Source: Chitinophagaceae bacterium
GTDB taxonomy: Bacteria; Bacteroidota; Bacteroidia; Chitinophagales; Chitinophagaceae
Length of the DNA: 37,904 nucleotides
Assembly: GCA_025923075.1 (NCBI GenBank)
Contig: JAICGN010000032.1
Coordinates: forward strand, 1 to 37,904
Direction of reading: 5' to 3'
Of the stretch, positions 25,525-34,272 are shown piece by piece (the stretch's first letter is position 1; each line of letters opens with the position of its first letter). The translations under genes were made by a program, and so were the position numbers. Under the pieces are notes generated by a model. That model worked only from the letters and a program-made list of their open reading frames with translations, was not told the DNA's origin and did no database searches.

Positions 25525-25884
25525 TTATCTTCTTAAATAATCATCCGTTTTATCTAACCAGTCCTGGCGTGGCGGAGCCCAGGTGTCTATTTCTTCTACG
25601 TCACCGATCATCAGCGCTTCATGCGGTAGGTTTGAAGGGATCACCACGACGTCTCCGGCAAATAAATCCATGGACATTTCCTTGTCGCTACCAAACCAAA
25701 AACGAATCTGACCCGAAATTACCTGAGTCACCTGCTCATGCATATGCTGATGCAGCGGCACCAGAAAACCATCTTTGAATTTCATTTTCGCGATCATTAG
25801 TTTCTCCCCTGAAATAATTTTCCTGGCCATAGAAGGATTTACATCTTCTGTAGGCACTGATTCCCAGTTGAGTTTCTGCAGCAT
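25525..25884 (-). CDS. KdgF-like small cupin
   Basis: A 119-residue cytosolic single-domain cupin. Metal ligands are probably the His and Glu of PLHQHMHEQVTQVISG and the His of PSNLPHEAL; the ending DTWAPPRQDWL is like the (D)xFxPxRxDWL close of KdgF-type cupins. KdgF helps convert 4,5-unsaturated uronates from pectin or alginate into linear ketones. No lyase or uronate gene is nearby, so that role is inference from motifs. It is the first gene of a pair with the SDR, separated by 3 bp. Confidence 0.72.
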   Translation of the reverse strand: MLQKLNWESVPTEDVNPSMARKIISGEKLMIAKMKFKDGFLVPLHQHMHEQVTQVISGQIRFWFGSDKEMSMDLFAGDVVVIPSNLPHEALMIGDVEEIDTWAPPRQDWLDKTDDYLRR

Positions 25885-26200
25885 GGCATTAAGTTTTAAT
25901 TTCTAAGTAGAGCCTAGTGGTTATCAAAATTCAAAATATTGTGTTGAACATTCGAAGTCCCCGGTTAAAAATCTCAATCTCCTTTATTATCGTAGCAAAC
26001 AACAGACGCTGCCATTCTTGACACTTGATTTTGATAAATATACTCACTGATTGACGATTCCTCATAAAACATCCGCACTAATTACATGTAATCTCACAAT
26101 TGAAAAGAAATTAATCATGAAAGCCCGGGATTAATTGGGCAGATAAAATAAAAAACCGCCTCACTGTTGCGAGACGGTCTGTTATAATTCTTATTATTTT
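25885..26200. other. Intergenic region holding the htrA terminator and cupin-SDR promoter
   Basis: About 316 bp without a convincing gene. The htrA terminator is at its right end (26144-26178). A GCCC...GGGC weak hairpin sits at 26122-26140. The minus-strand promoter of the cupin-SDR pair should be at the left end, but I find no good TAnnTTTG match. Confidence 0.5.
26144..26178 (-). terminator. Rho-independent terminator of htrA
   Basis: On the minus strand ACCGTCTC (26178-26171) pairs with GAGGCGGT (26162-26155), all eight pairs with one G-U, around an 8-nt loop. TTTTTTATTTTAT follows. It lies 22 bp after the htrA stop. Confidence 0.85.
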
Positions 26201-27703
26201 TTAATCTGTCAAATCGAGAGGATAGCTATAGCTGCCTCTGAATCCAGGATAAAATCCTTCCAGCTTTACTGTACCAATCGAGTTGCCGAGCACACGGTTT
26301 AACTCATCTACTGATTTAATAGGCCTGCCATTCACACTTGTAATTACAAAGCCTTCATCCATTTTTGTCTGGCTCAATTTACCGCCCTCTTTAATCTTCT
26401 TTACCACCACACCACCTTCAACATCATACTCATCAGCTTTTTTAGAATCAAGTGTGGTAAGCTCAGCCCCGATAACTTCAGCAACCGGAACCACGGCTTC
26501 AACATTGCTTACTTTAGCTCTTAAAGTAACGGTAGTATTGTACTCTTTACCGCCACGAATATATGAGAGCTGCACCTTATCATTGGGTTTGAAACTAGCG
26601 ATTTGTGCACTCATTTCAAGCCCGCTTGTAACGGGATTGTTGTTTACTTTAGTGATAACATCACCCTTTTTAATACCAGCGGCATAAGCGCCACCATCTG
26701 TTGGGACCGCTGATACATAAACGCCATCGCCATCTTTAATACCAAGTTCTTTCATTTGCTCTTCGCTCAAATTGCTGGCATATTGGATACCGAGGTAGCC
26801 TCTTTGTACATCACCAAACTCAACAATATCATTCACAATTTTCTTCGCAATGTTTACCGGTATAGCAAAAGAATACCCTGCATAGGTACCACTTGGGGCC
26901 AGAATAGCCGAGTTAATACCAACCAGTTTGCCATCAGTAGTTACCAAAGCGCCCCCGCTGTTTCCCTGGTTAACCGCGGCATCGGTTTGAATAAATGATT
27001 CTACCGGGGTTTGGCTCTGACGGCTATTGATCCCAATGGACCTGGCCTTTGCACTAACGATACCTGCCGTTACTGTAGTTTCAAGCGTAAGGGGATACCC
27101 AATTGCCAATACCCATTGACCAAGCTTCACTTCATCCGAGTTTCCATAAACAAGGTAGGGGAAACTTTTACCATCTATTTTCAACACGGCAAGGTCGGTG
27201 CTGGGATCTTTTCCGATCAATCTTGCCTTGAAAGTCTTTTTGTTATGAAGGGTTACAGTTATCTCGCCGGCTACACCACCATTCTGATCACTAACCACGT
27301 GGTTATTTGTTACAATGTACCCATCATCGCTGATCAATACACCACTACCTGAAGCTCTTTGCTCCGGTATTATTTGCGGACCGAAATCAAAAAACTGATC
27401 GAGCCAACTATCTATTCCGCTACGATTCCGACGCGGAAGATCGTTACTAACTTTCTGCGCCGCTATTTTTGTTTTTATATGGACAACAGCCTGCACTGAA
27501 GTACTTGCGGCCTGAGTGAAATCTATGTTAATAGGTGAATTCGCAGCATTCCCATCAAAAAAACCTGCATAATTGGCAGGAACCTTTGTTTCTGACTGGA
27601 TAGCTACAACATCTTTATCTGCAAATTTTGAATAACCCCATACACTGGCGAGAGCAGACCCGCTGCTGACCGCCACAATAAGAATCACTTGTTTAAATTT
27701 CAT
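26201..27703 (-). CDS. Do/HtrA-family periplasmic serine protease
   Basis: A 500-residue trypsin-like protease for misfolded envelope proteins. A hydrophobic N-terminal segment (VILIVAVSSGSALASVWG) exports or anchors it. The catalytic triad is His135 (TNNHVV), Asp170 (STDLAVLKI) and Ser249 (GNSGGALV). A first PDZ domain covers about 310-400 (GYLGIQYASNL, GAYAAGIKKGDVI) and a second, more divergent one about 415-495 (GFVITSVNGRPIKSVDEL). Length is typical for DegP/DegQ-type enzymes. It is monocistronic with a clear terminator. Whether it is DegP, DegQ or DegS-like cannot be decided. Confidence 0.94.
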   Translation of the reverse strand: MKFKQVILIVAVSSGSALASVWGYSKFADKDVVAIQSETKVPANYAGFFDGNAANSPINIDFTQAASTSVQAVVHIKTKIAAQKVSNDLPRRNRSGIDSWLDQFFDFGPQIIPEQRASGSGVLISDDGYIVTNNHVVSDQNGGVAGEITVTLHNKKTFKARLIGKDPSTDLAVLKIDGKSFPYLVYGNSDEVKLGQWVLAIGYPLTLETTVTAGIVSAKARSIGINSRQSQTPVESFIQTDAAVNQGNSGGALVTTDGKLVGINSAILAPSGTYAGYSFAIPVNIAKKIVNDIVEFGDVQRGYLGIQYASNLSEEQMKELGIKDGDGVYVSAVPTDGGAYAAGIKKGDVITKVNNNPVTSGLEMSAQIASFKPNDKVQLSYIRGGKEYNTTVTLRAKVSNVEAVVPVAEVIGAELTTLDSKKADEYDVEGGVVVKKIKEGGKLSQTKMDEGFVITSVNGRPIKSVDELNRVLGNSIGTVKLEGFYPGFRGSYSYPLDLTD

Positions 27704-27876
27704 GGTGTTAATAATTTTATTATTCTTTTACTGCTCAAATTACATGCCTTACAAAATAACGAAGTAGTTTCCTGAAAAAATGACCTTCCATTTAGTTTAA
27801 CAATACATTTACCAAGGCCTTCGTACTTCGAGGGTTAAAATTAATAACAATTATTGAATGATGGTAATCGGAAAAT

Positions 27877-28869
27877 TCACAATCTGGTAAGGAATTTCAT
27901 CGTGTCAATTCCATCTGCATAATCGCTTAGGGATGGTAATTGGACCTTTCCAAATGGAATATATCCATGACCAACGGCACCCTGAAGATCATCGAGTGAC
28001 CGCAACGCTTCTTCCACGGCGTTTTTATGTGCATAAAATTCATAATTCAATTGGCTGATCGGGGAGAAGATGGAAGGATTTTCCACTAAGATTATGGACG
28101 CGTTGGTCATGTAAAATTTGCCATTGAGAATGTGCAATGCGAGATAATAATCATAGTTGTTTTTGTATTTGTGATGGTCCTTGAAATAATCATATTTTTT
28201 AAAAGCAGAAAGCATGGGAACAAAATCATATTCTTTTGGAACAAATATCTTGGTCACATTGCGGCAACCCATTCCAAAATAAAGATGCACATCATCTGCT
28301 AATTGGTCGAGTTCCGCGCTGGTTTCACTGCCATCTAAAACAGCCACTGAGGTACGGTTTCGGCGAATGATATGCGCATATTTGCCGAAATAGTATTCAA
28401 AATATCTTGCGGAGTTATTGCTGCCCGTTGCAATATATGCATCGCAATCCCTGAGCATTTCCTGAAATACCACCAATTCGTTGATTTCGCTATTCCACTC
28501 TTTGAGTTTTTGCACAAGGTGTTTTATCAGCACTTCATCTTTTGCAGCAGCCTTCATGATTGCTTTATGGCCGGAAATAAAGACACAAAGAAAATCGTGA
28601 AAGCCTACTAAGGGGATATTACCGGCCATTACAATACCAATTTTTTTTGCAACCAATGGTTGAATCGTATAAGTAGACGCCCATCTGACAAGCTTCTGCT
28701 TATTCAAAAACTGGTTTGCAATGTTTTTAACCGCGGTATCTGTAAATTCAGGAATAAACCACGGGTTTACTAAAGCGGCTTTTTGTTTCGCTTCCTGCCA
28801 TTCAGACGCGTTGGCTAAAATATATTCACCAAGTTGTGCTGCCAGTTCGATTCTCATTTGTAAATTCAT
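27877..28869 (-). CDS. LuxC-type acyl-CoA (acyl-ACP) reductase
   Basis: A 330-residue member of the LuxC/acyl-CoA reductase family (Pfam LuxC), which reduces fatty acyl thioesters to aldehydes with NADPH through an acyl-Cys intermediate. Cys202 in [15 protein letters not shown] is the expected nucleophile. Cofactor-side segments [14 protein letters not shown] and [18 protein letters not shown] are present. At 330 residues it is shorter than LuxC of luminous bacteria (about 480), but the Bacteroidota form is often this size. It is divergent from a ferredoxin gene across 57 bp, a pairing I associate with Bacteroidota genomes. No lux genes are nearby, so no light production is implied. Confidence 0.85.
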   Translation of the reverse strand: MNLQMRIELAAQLGEYILANASEWQEAKQKAALVNPWFIPEFTDTAVKNIANQFLNKQKLVRWASTYTIQPLVAKKIGIVMAGNIPLVGFHDFLCVFISGHKAIMKAAAKDEVLIKHLVQKLKEWNSEINELVVFQEMLRDCDAYIATGSNNSARYFEYYFGKYAHIIRRNRTSVAVLDGSETSAELDQLADDVHLYFGMGCRNVTKIFVPKEYDFVPMLSAFKKYDYFKDHHKYKNNYDYYLALHILNGKFYMTNASIILVENPSIFSPISQLNYEFYAHKNAVEEALRSLDDLQGAVGHGYIPFGKVQLPSLSDYADGIDTMKFLTRL

Positions 28870-28887
28870 TTCAGCGGTATATATTTG
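28857..28887 (+). promoter_or_regulatory. Promoter of the ferredoxin gene
   Basis: TTTG (28857-28860) and TATATTTG (28880-28887) are separated by 19 nt. The -33 box lies inside the first codons of the divergent LuxC-type gene. The ferredoxin ATG follows 39 nt after the -7 box. Confidence 0.6.
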
Positions 28888-28892
28888 TCAAA

Positions 28893-28900
28893 CAAAAGTA
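28893..28900 (-). promoter_or_regulatory. Candidate -7 box of the LuxC-type gene
   Basis: TACTTTTG on the minus strand (28900-28893) fits TAnnTTTG, 23 nt before the ATG at 28869. It lies 6 bp from the ferredoxin -7 box, so the two divergent promoters share DNA. No -33 TTG is well placed. Confidence 0.4.
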
Positions 28901-28926
28901 GTTCTCAACCCGTTAAATATAATTTT

Positions 28927-29274
28927 ATGGCAATTAAGATTACCGAAGAGTGTATTAACTGTGGCGCTTGTGAACCAGAATGTCCCAATAATGCGATATA
29001 TGAAGGCGGTGTGGAATGGGCAATGGCTGACGGCACTACAGTAAAAGGCACTTTTACATTAATGGATGGTACTACAATAGACGCAGATCAAAAGAACCCG
29101 CCTATTGCAACTGATATTTATTATATCGTTCCAAATAAATGTACGGAGTGCCAGGGCTTTCATGAAGAGCCACAATGTGCATCTGTATGTCCTGTTGATT
29201 GCTGTGTACCGGATGAAATGTATAAAGAAACCGTGGATGAATTATTGGCAAAAAAGGAAAAAATGCATATCTGA
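28927..29274 (+). CDS. 2[4Fe-4S] ferredoxin
   Basis: A 115-residue cytosolic electron carrier. The first cluster uses Cys9, Cys12, Cys15 and Cys19 ([13 protein letters not shown]). The second cluster uses the CTECQG, CASVCP and following Cys residues near 72-92 (CxxC-x8-CxxxC type), an arrangement with an insertion like the YfhL/long-loop dicluster ferredoxins. I chose the ATG at 28927, right at the conserved [10 protein letters not shown] start. Divergent from the LuxC-type reductase. A terminator follows at 29405-29440. Confidence 0.92.
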   Translation: MAIKITEECINCGACEPECPNNAIYEGGVEWAMADGTTVKGTFTLMDGTTIDADQKNPPIATDIYYIVPNKCTECQGFHEEPQCASVCPVDCCVPDEMYKETVDELLAKKEKMHI

Positions 29275-29355
29275 GCCTGCTAATTATGTGGACAATTTTC
29301 CAGCATAGTTTACGGGGAATCGTTTTTAATGAATTAACTTGAGTGTATAAAATAA

Positions 29356-29371
29356 GCGGCAAGTGAGCCGC
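29356..29371. repeat. Short hairpin GCGGC-N6-GCCGC
   Basis: A 5-bp perfect inverted repeat with a 6-nt loop, in the spacer after the ferredoxin gene and before its terminator. No T-tract follows. Function unknown. Confidence 0.3.
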
Positions 29372-29404
29372 GAAAACAGGCGGGTGATATGTTCCGCTGA
29401 AAAA

Positions 29405-29440
29405 AAAGGTGAAGGGGAGAACGTTCCTTCACCTTTCTTA
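29405..29440 (+). terminator. Rho-independent terminator of the ferredoxin gene
   Basis: AAAGGTGAAGG (29405-29415) pairs perfectly with CCTTCACCTTT (29426-29436) over 11 bp, followed by CTTATTT. Preceding A-runs would allow it to act in both directions. Confidence 0.8.
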
Positions 29441-29553
29441 TTTCATGTTGGGTATGGCATAAAATGATGTTATAAAATCTATTTTTTCGTTCTTTAGTTT
29501 TTATTAAAGCAATTTTTCTTCAATATTTGCGTCTGTAAATCACCTGGAACCAA

Positions 29554-30534
29554 ATGAAAAAGAACATTGCCCTGGTAACCGGAGGTTTTTCCGGCGAAGC
29601 GGTTATATCCTATAAATCGGCAAAGACGATTGATAAAAACCTGGACAAGGAAAGATTTAACGTCTATAAAATTGATATTAATCCATCCGGGTGGTTTTAT
29701 GAGTTAAATGATGGCAAAAAAATTGAGATCAATAAAAACGACTTCTCCTTAAAAACAAACGACGGAACAATAAAGTTTGATGCAGTATTTATTGGCATGC
29801 ATGGCACGCCAGGTGAAGATGGAAAACTCCAGGGCTATTTTGACACGTTGAAAATTCCTTACACAAGTTGTGACGCCGGCACTTCTGCCATTACGTTTAA
29901 TAAAAGATATACCGTGGCAGTGGCATCGATGGCCGGTATTCATGTTTCAAGATCATTTCATTTATTTAAACATACGCAAGTACCCTTGCAACAGATCATC
30001 GACGGATTATCATTCCCGGTATTTGTAAAACCAAACAATGGAGGCAGCAGCATTGGAATGAGTAAGGTGTACGAAGCCAAAGAATTAGAAGCGGCAATTC
30101 AAAAAGCATTTAAGGAAGACGACCAGGTGCTCGTTGAGCAAATGATAAAGGGAAGGGAGTTTACCATTGGGGTATTTAAAACAAAAGGCAATATTGTCAC
30201 GCTGCCAATAACCGAGGTGATAAGTAAAAAAGATTTTTTTGATTACGAGGCAAAATATGAAGGCGCATCAACTGAAGTGACCCCTGCCGAATTAGATGAG
30301 GCTTCGGCAGATAAGATAAGGGATGCTGCAAAAAAGATATACTCCGTTTTTAATTGCAGAGGAGTGGTAAGAATAGATTTTATTTTGGATAATGATTCGG
30401 GCTATCCATTCATGCTTGAAATAAACACCATCCCGGGGCAAAGTGAAGCGAGCATTGTACCGCAACAGGTAAAAGCGATGGGATGGAGCCTGAAGGAATT
30501 TTATACCAAGCTCGTTGAAGAGTGTTTTAATTAG
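29554..30534 (+). CDS. ddl: D-alanine--D-alanine ligase
   Basis: Joins two D-Ala with ATP to make the dipeptide used at the end of the peptidoglycan stem. A 326-residue ATP-grasp enzyme, typical in length. Landmarks: ALVTGGFSGEAVISYKSAK at the N-terminus, GMHGTPGEDGKLQGYFD, FVKPNNGGSSIGMSKV (ATP-grasp), QMIKGREFTIGVF, and the metal-binding VVRIDFIL...MLEINTIPGQSEAS. It starts a plus-strand group followed at 33 bp by a PASTA protein and then a rhodanese. The cell-wall theme links the first two. Confidence 0.96.
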   Translation: MKKNIALVTGGFSGEAVISYKSAKTIDKNLDKERFNVYKIDINPSGWFYELNDGKKIEINKNDFSLKTNDGTIKFDAVFIGMHGTPGEDGKLQGYFDTLKIPYTSCDAGTSAITFNKRYTVAVASMAGIHVSRSFHLFKHTQVPLQQIIDGLSFPVFVKPNNGGSSIGMSKVYEAKELEAAIQKAFKEDDQVLVEQMIKGREFTIGVFKTKGNIVTLPITEVISKKDFFDYEAKYEGASTEVTPAELDEASADKIRDAAKKIYSVFNCRGVVRIDFILDNDSGYPFMLEINTIPGQSEASIVPQQVKAMGWSLKEFYTKLVEECFN

Positions 30535-30567
30535 TACTTTACCAATTCCTTGAAATAAAACTAAAAG

Positions 30568-31380
30568 ATGTTTCAGTTTATTACGAGAAAGCCTTTTTGG
30601 ATGAACGTACTGGCGGGCCTGGTCCTTATGGTGGTGATTTTATTTTTGCTTTCAACGTTATTAAAACCACTTACCCGTCATGGTAAGAACAAGACCGTAC
30701 CGAATGTGGTGGGCAAATCTTTTGATGAGGCAAAAAAGATACTTTCCAATAGCGGATTTGATGTGGAAGTACAGGATTCTCTCTATACTGATACCACGGC
30801 AAAAGGTTCAGTACTGAGACAGGTGCCGGAAGGAGACGCAACCGTTAAGATCAGCCGCACCGTTTATATTACGATCAACAGGCACGTGCCACCACTGGTA
30901 GAAATGCCAAACATTGTTGGATTTAGTCTTCGTAATGCAGAATTGCAACTGAAAAATATGGGATTGAAGATCGGGGACACATCTTACGTTACGGATTTTG
31001 CCAGAAATTCAGTGAAGGAACAACATTATCATAATGGTGGCCCCATACCACCCGGAACAAAAATACAGCAGGGCAGTTCAATCGATCTTGTACTAAGCAA
31101 TGGAATAGGAGAAACGGAGTTTAGTGTACCCAACCTTATTGGCATGACTTACGGAGCGGCAAAAAATCTATTGGAATCAAATGGACTAAGTTTTCTTGTT
31201 ACCATTATTGATCCCGAAGTAATTGATACTGCTGGTGCATACATATATTGGCAAAGCCCTCCCCGCATGGGTGAAGATGGAAGACGTATAAAAATTCGGT
31301 CTGGCCAAACGATGGATGTAAGATTGAGCACGGCGCGGCCCACAATTGATACCTCGGCGCATAGCACGCCAGAACAATAA
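30568..31380 (+). CDS. PASTA-domain membrane protein
   Basis: A 270-residue protein with one transmembrane helix (about 13-33, VLAGLVLMVVILFLLSTLL) and three PASTA repeats outside: about 45-110 (TVPNVVGKSFDEAKKILSNSG), 115-185 (MPNIVGFSLRNAELQLKNMG) and 190-260 (VPNLIGMTYGAAKNLLESNG). PASTA domains bind peptidoglycan stem peptides or muropeptides in Ser/Thr kinases and penicillin-binding proteins. No kinase or transpeptidase domain is attached. Being 33 bp after ddl supports a cell-wall role. Its partner is unknown. Confidence 0.9.
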   Translation: MFQFITRKPFWMNVLAGLVLMVVILFLLSTLLKPLTRHGKNKTVPNVVGKSFDEAKKILSNSGFDVEVQDSLYTDTTAKGSVLRQVPEGDATVKISRTVYITINRHVPPLVEMPNIVGFSLRNAELQLKNMGLKIGDTSYVTDFARNSVKEQHYHNGGPIPPGTKIQQGSSIDLVLSNGIGETEFSVPNLIGMTYGAAKNLLESNGLSFLVTIIDPEVIDTAGAYIYWQSPPRMGEDGRRIKIRSGQTMDVRLSTARPTIDTSAHSTPEQ

Positions 31381-31391
31381 AAACCTTTTTT

Positions 31392-31700
31392 ATGGATAAC
31401 ATTACGGTTGAGGAATTGAAGCGGCGCATTGATGCCGGTGAAAAATTAAATATTGTCGATGTACGAGAGCCACATGAAAATGCTGATTTCAATATTGGCG
31501 GCGTCTTGATCCCTCTCGGAAACATTCAAACAATGCAGATCGATGAGATCGAGGATCTGAAAGATAAGGAAGTGATATGTTACTGCCGCAGCGGTAACCG
31601 AAGCGGGCAAGCTTGCATGTTCCTGGATGCGATGGGTTTTAAAAAGACAAGAAATCTCGTTGGGGGCATGCTAGCCTGGGAGGAGAAGTTTGGAAGGTAA
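31392..31700 (+). CDS. Rhodanese-like single-domain protein
   Basis: A 102-residue cytosolic rhodanese (thiosulfate/persulfide sulfurtransferase type). The catalytic Cys65 sits in the active loop YCRSGNRSGQA; other landmarks are NIVDVREPHENADFNIGG and the closing NLVGGMLAWE. Intact and of usual length. It is the third gene after ddl and PASTA, 11 bp from the latter, so it is probably on the same transcript, which ends at the hairpin 31759-31799. Confidence 0.92.
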   Translation: MDNITVEELKRRIDAGEKLNIVDVREPHENADFNIGGVLIPLGNIQTMQIDEIEDLKDKEVICYCRSGNRSGQACMFLDAMGFKKTRNLVGGMLAWEEKFGR

Positions 31701-31758
31701 GTACCGGGTCGATAGTTCGGAGTTCAGCCTCTTTGGACTTCTTATGATATTAGTTATA

Positions 31759-31799
31759 GGAAAGCTGGTTTTCTGCGTTTATCGCAAAACCAGCTTTTA
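31759..31799 (+). terminator. Strong terminator after ddl-PASTA-rhodanese
   Basis: AAAGCTGGTTTT (31761-31772) pairs perfectly with AAAACCAGCTTT (31786-31797), and GCG/CGC continue the stem inward past a 2-nt bulge. The T-run following and the A-run before allow bidirectional use; the TonB receptor gene ends 60 bp farther on from the other side. Confidence 0.85.
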
Positions 31800-31859
31800 T
31801 GTTGGCAATGTACCTTTCACACAGATAAGAACGCACAACTTATAATCTATAGTGTCTAC

Positions 31860-34022
31860 TCAAAACTTCAGGTTCACTCCAACCATAAAATTCGTTCCCG
31901 CCATCGGAAAATAATAGTTTTCTGTCGTTAAACTACCTCCATAATAATAACTAAAAGTATAACCGTTTGGCTCGTATAGCTTATTAAACAGATTATTTGC
32001 CTGTAAGATGATGTTCAGTTCTTTTAAACATCCTTTAGTTATTGTATAAATAAATCTTGCATCTTGTGTATAAAATGCATTTAGCTTGCGGGTTTCGTTT
32101 TGTGTATTATCCAAATATTGTTTGCCAACATATTTGCTGATAAAACTCAGCTCTGCATTTTTCAACGGGATAAAACTTATTGTTGCTCCGGCAATAATAT
32201 TTGGTGAAAACGCGATATCAGTTGATGAATACTGTTTGGTTTGTTGACCGCCATTATCATAATCATCAATATATTCTGTAAAATCGATCACTTTGTTTTT
32301 ACTGACTGAAACATTTCCAGCTGCATTCAACCATGGCGCAATTTCTGCACCAGCAATGATCTCAACACCGGCACGATAGCTTTTTGCAATATTTGTTCTT
32401 GTATAAGCACCAACATCATTTATTTCTCCCGTAAGCACCAACTGATCTTTATACTGCATGTAATAACCAACAATGCCAATATTGTATTTATTGTTTTTCT
32501 TTTCAAGGCCTAATTCAAGATCATTTAATTTTTCAGGTTTTGGTTGTTGATCTAACCCCGCTTCAAAATCATCACGGTTGGGTTCTTTTTGCCCGCGGCT
32601 ATAGGAGAGGTAGCCTGACCATTCATTTTTTTGAAAACTCAGTCCTGCTTTTGGGTTAAAGAAATTGTATTTGTTTTTAATAGTAAGCCCGGGATTATTC
32701 CTGAAGCCATAGATAGTATATTTCACAGTGCGATATTGTAAGTCATAGAAAATCGCGAACAACGAACCGATCTTTGTTTGTTCTTTGAAGTAGATACTAA
32801 AGTCATTTTTATCAGCGTCAAGATCATACCATCTGCCCGGCAATGCCAGTCCTTTTTCCGCCCACACCACATCGCCATAATGCCTTCCTTCATATTTGTT
32901 CCAGCCACCGCCAAGCGTGAATTGGGAAATATCGTCCTTGTAGTGCATCGAAAATATATTGCCATAAAAATCATTATCAAGCCAGAGCTGTCTTACAAGG
33001 TCAGTATTGGTGATGACGGCTGTTCCATCGACCGGTTCACTCAAACCATAGTCAGCATAAGCTTCATCTGCTTTATATTGTTCATAATAACCCTTGCCTT
33101 TTATATAAAACAACCCGGTGTTGAATTTTATGCGGCTTGACAACTGCTGATTATAAAAAAGCTGATAATGATCCTGCTTGTAATTATCGGTTTCATTGTC
33201 ATAGGGGTCGCCCGGTCTTTCCGTGCCTGCATAATTAACAGTACGGTTAGTTTTTAGATCAGCTTCACTCACACCGTACCATGCCTGGTAAGTTTTTTCT
33301 TTACCTGAAAACATGTTGAAGCGTAATGAATTTCTGTTACCGAGATAGGCAGTGGAGAAATAAAATGACTTTAGATCGGTACTCGCTCTGTCAATGTAGC
33401 CATCGCTATTGATGCTTGACAAACGAAGATCACTTGTAAAATGATCACTCACTAAACCGCTGCCCACTTTAACTGTATGCTTCCATGTATTAAATGATCC
33501 ATAACTGTTATTGAACTCCGCATAAGGTTTCAGGTTGGCTTCGTTGGTGCTGATGTTTATACTTGCTCCAAAAGCGCCTGCACCGTTTGACGAAGTGCCA
33601 ACTCCACGCTGCACTTGTATGCTTCCAACCGATGAAGAAAAATCAGGAAGATCAACAAAAAAATTTCCCTGGCTTTCCGCATCGTTGAAAGGCACTCCAT
33701 TAAGTGTTACATTAATCCTCGACGCATCGCTTCCACGAATGCGGATACCAGTATAGCCGATCCCATTACCGGCATCAGAATTCACTACTACCGATGGTGT
33801 TTGATTTAAGATAAAAGGCAGGTCCTGTCCCAGGTTCAATTTTTCAATTTCTCTTTTCGAAATATTGGTCTTAGTGAAGGGCGAATTTTCGCCAGCCCTG
33901 ATGGCTTTTACCTCCACGGGCTCGAGTAAAAGAAAGCTGTCTCTTTTAGTACTGTCTTTGTTTTGACCGGATACCCCATTTGCTATAATAACGGCGGTAA
34001 TCAGAATGGCAATCCTCTTCAT
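31860..34022 (-). CDS. TonB-dependent outer-membrane receptor under TPP riboswitch control, likely thiamin-compound importer
   Basis: A 720-residue outer-membrane beta-barrel. Signal peptide MKRIAILITAVIIANGVSGQ, then a plug domain at about 40-160 (EPVEVKAIRAGENSPF, LPFILNQTPSVVV, GIRIRGSDASRINVTLNGVPF, GAGAFGASINIST), then the barrel, ending NFMVGVNLKF. No N-terminal carboxypeptidase-like domain, unlike SusC proteins. A TPP riboswitch in its leader means it is controlled by thiamin pyrophosphate. Known precedent: Bacteroidota have TPP-riboswitch-linked TonB receptors predicted to import thiamin. No thi gene or inner-membrane transporter is next to it. The substrate (thiamin or precursor) is inference. 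Confidence 0.9.
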   Translation of the reverse strand: MKRIAILITAVIIANGVSGQNKDSTKRDSFLLLEPVEVKAIRAGENSPFTKTNISKREIEKLNLGQDLPFILNQTPSVVVNSDAGNGIGYTGIRIRGSDASRINVTLNGVPFNDAESQGNFFVDLPDFSSSVGSIQVQRGVGTSSNGAGAFGASINISTNEANLKPYAEFNNSYGSFNTWKHTVKVGSGLVSDHFTSDLRLSSINSDGYIDRASTDLKSFYFSTAYLGNRNSLRFNMFSGKEKTYQAWYGVSEADLKTNRTVNYAGTERPGDPYDNETDNYKQDHYQLFYNQQLSSRIKFNTGLFYIKGKGYYEQYKADEAYADYGLSEPVDGTAVITNTDLVRQLWLDNDFYGNIFSMHYKDDISQFTLGGGWNKYEGRHYGDVVWAEKGLALPGRWYDLDADKNDFSIYFKEQTKIGSLFAIFYDLQYRTVKYTIYGFRNNPGLTIKNKYNFFNPKAGLSFQKNEWSGYLSYSRGQKEPNRDDFEAGLDQQPKPEKLNDLELGLEKKNNKYNIGIVGYYMQYKDQLVLTGEINDVGAYTRTNIAKSYRAGVEIIAGAEIAPWLNAAGNVSVSKNKVIDFTEYIDDYDNGGQQTKQYSSTDIAFSPNIIAGATISFIPLKNAELSFISKYVGKQYLDNTQNETRKLNAFYTQDARFIYTITKGCLKELNIILQANNLFNKLYEPNGYTFSYYYGGSLTTENYYFPMAGTNFMVGVNLKF

Positions 34023-34085
34023 TTTTTAAGTTTTAAAAGATTAAAAATGAGAGGGAATGCTGTTATCAGGGGGAAATGAAAGATG

Positions 34086-34180
34086 TTTAGCACCTTCCCT
34101 GCGCAGGCATTACCCTGATCAGGTTCTACGGGTTTAATCTCAGTCCCCTCGCCATCAGCGAGAGAACACCCCGGGGAAAC
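34086..34180 (-). promoter_or_regulatory. TPP riboswitch (THI element)
   Basis: Read on the minus strand the leader has the conserved THI-box parts in order: CGGGGTG (near 34174), a variable stem, CTGAGA (34143-34138), ACCC, GAACCTGATC (34126-34117), GGTAAT, and CGCAGGGA (ending 34096). It lies about 65 nt before the TonB receptor ATG. I see no strong terminator between it and the ATG, so control is more likely at translation initiation. A candidate -7 box is upstream at 34195-34202. Confidence 0.95.
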
Positions 34181-34194
34181 GCTGAAATCTGACG

Positions 34195-34202
34195 CAAAAA
34201 TA
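34195..34202 (-). promoter_or_regulatory. Candidate -7 box upstream of the TPP riboswitch
   Basis: TATTTTTG on the minus strand (34202-34195) fits TAnnTTTG and lies just before the riboswitch. The nearest TTTG (34220-34217) is only 14 nt away, shorter than usual. Confidence 0.35.
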
Positions 34203-34272
34203 AGAAGGATTTTTTTCAAAAGCCTGTAACCTTTCTACGCTTCCTTTCGTATAACCTTAAAATAAATTCTTT

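Noticed and set aside
27877-28869. LuxC-like gene as a sign of bioluminescence or quorum sensing.
   Set aside because: No luxA, luxB, luxD, luxE or luxI-like gene is present; acyl-CoA reductases of this type occur widely without light production.
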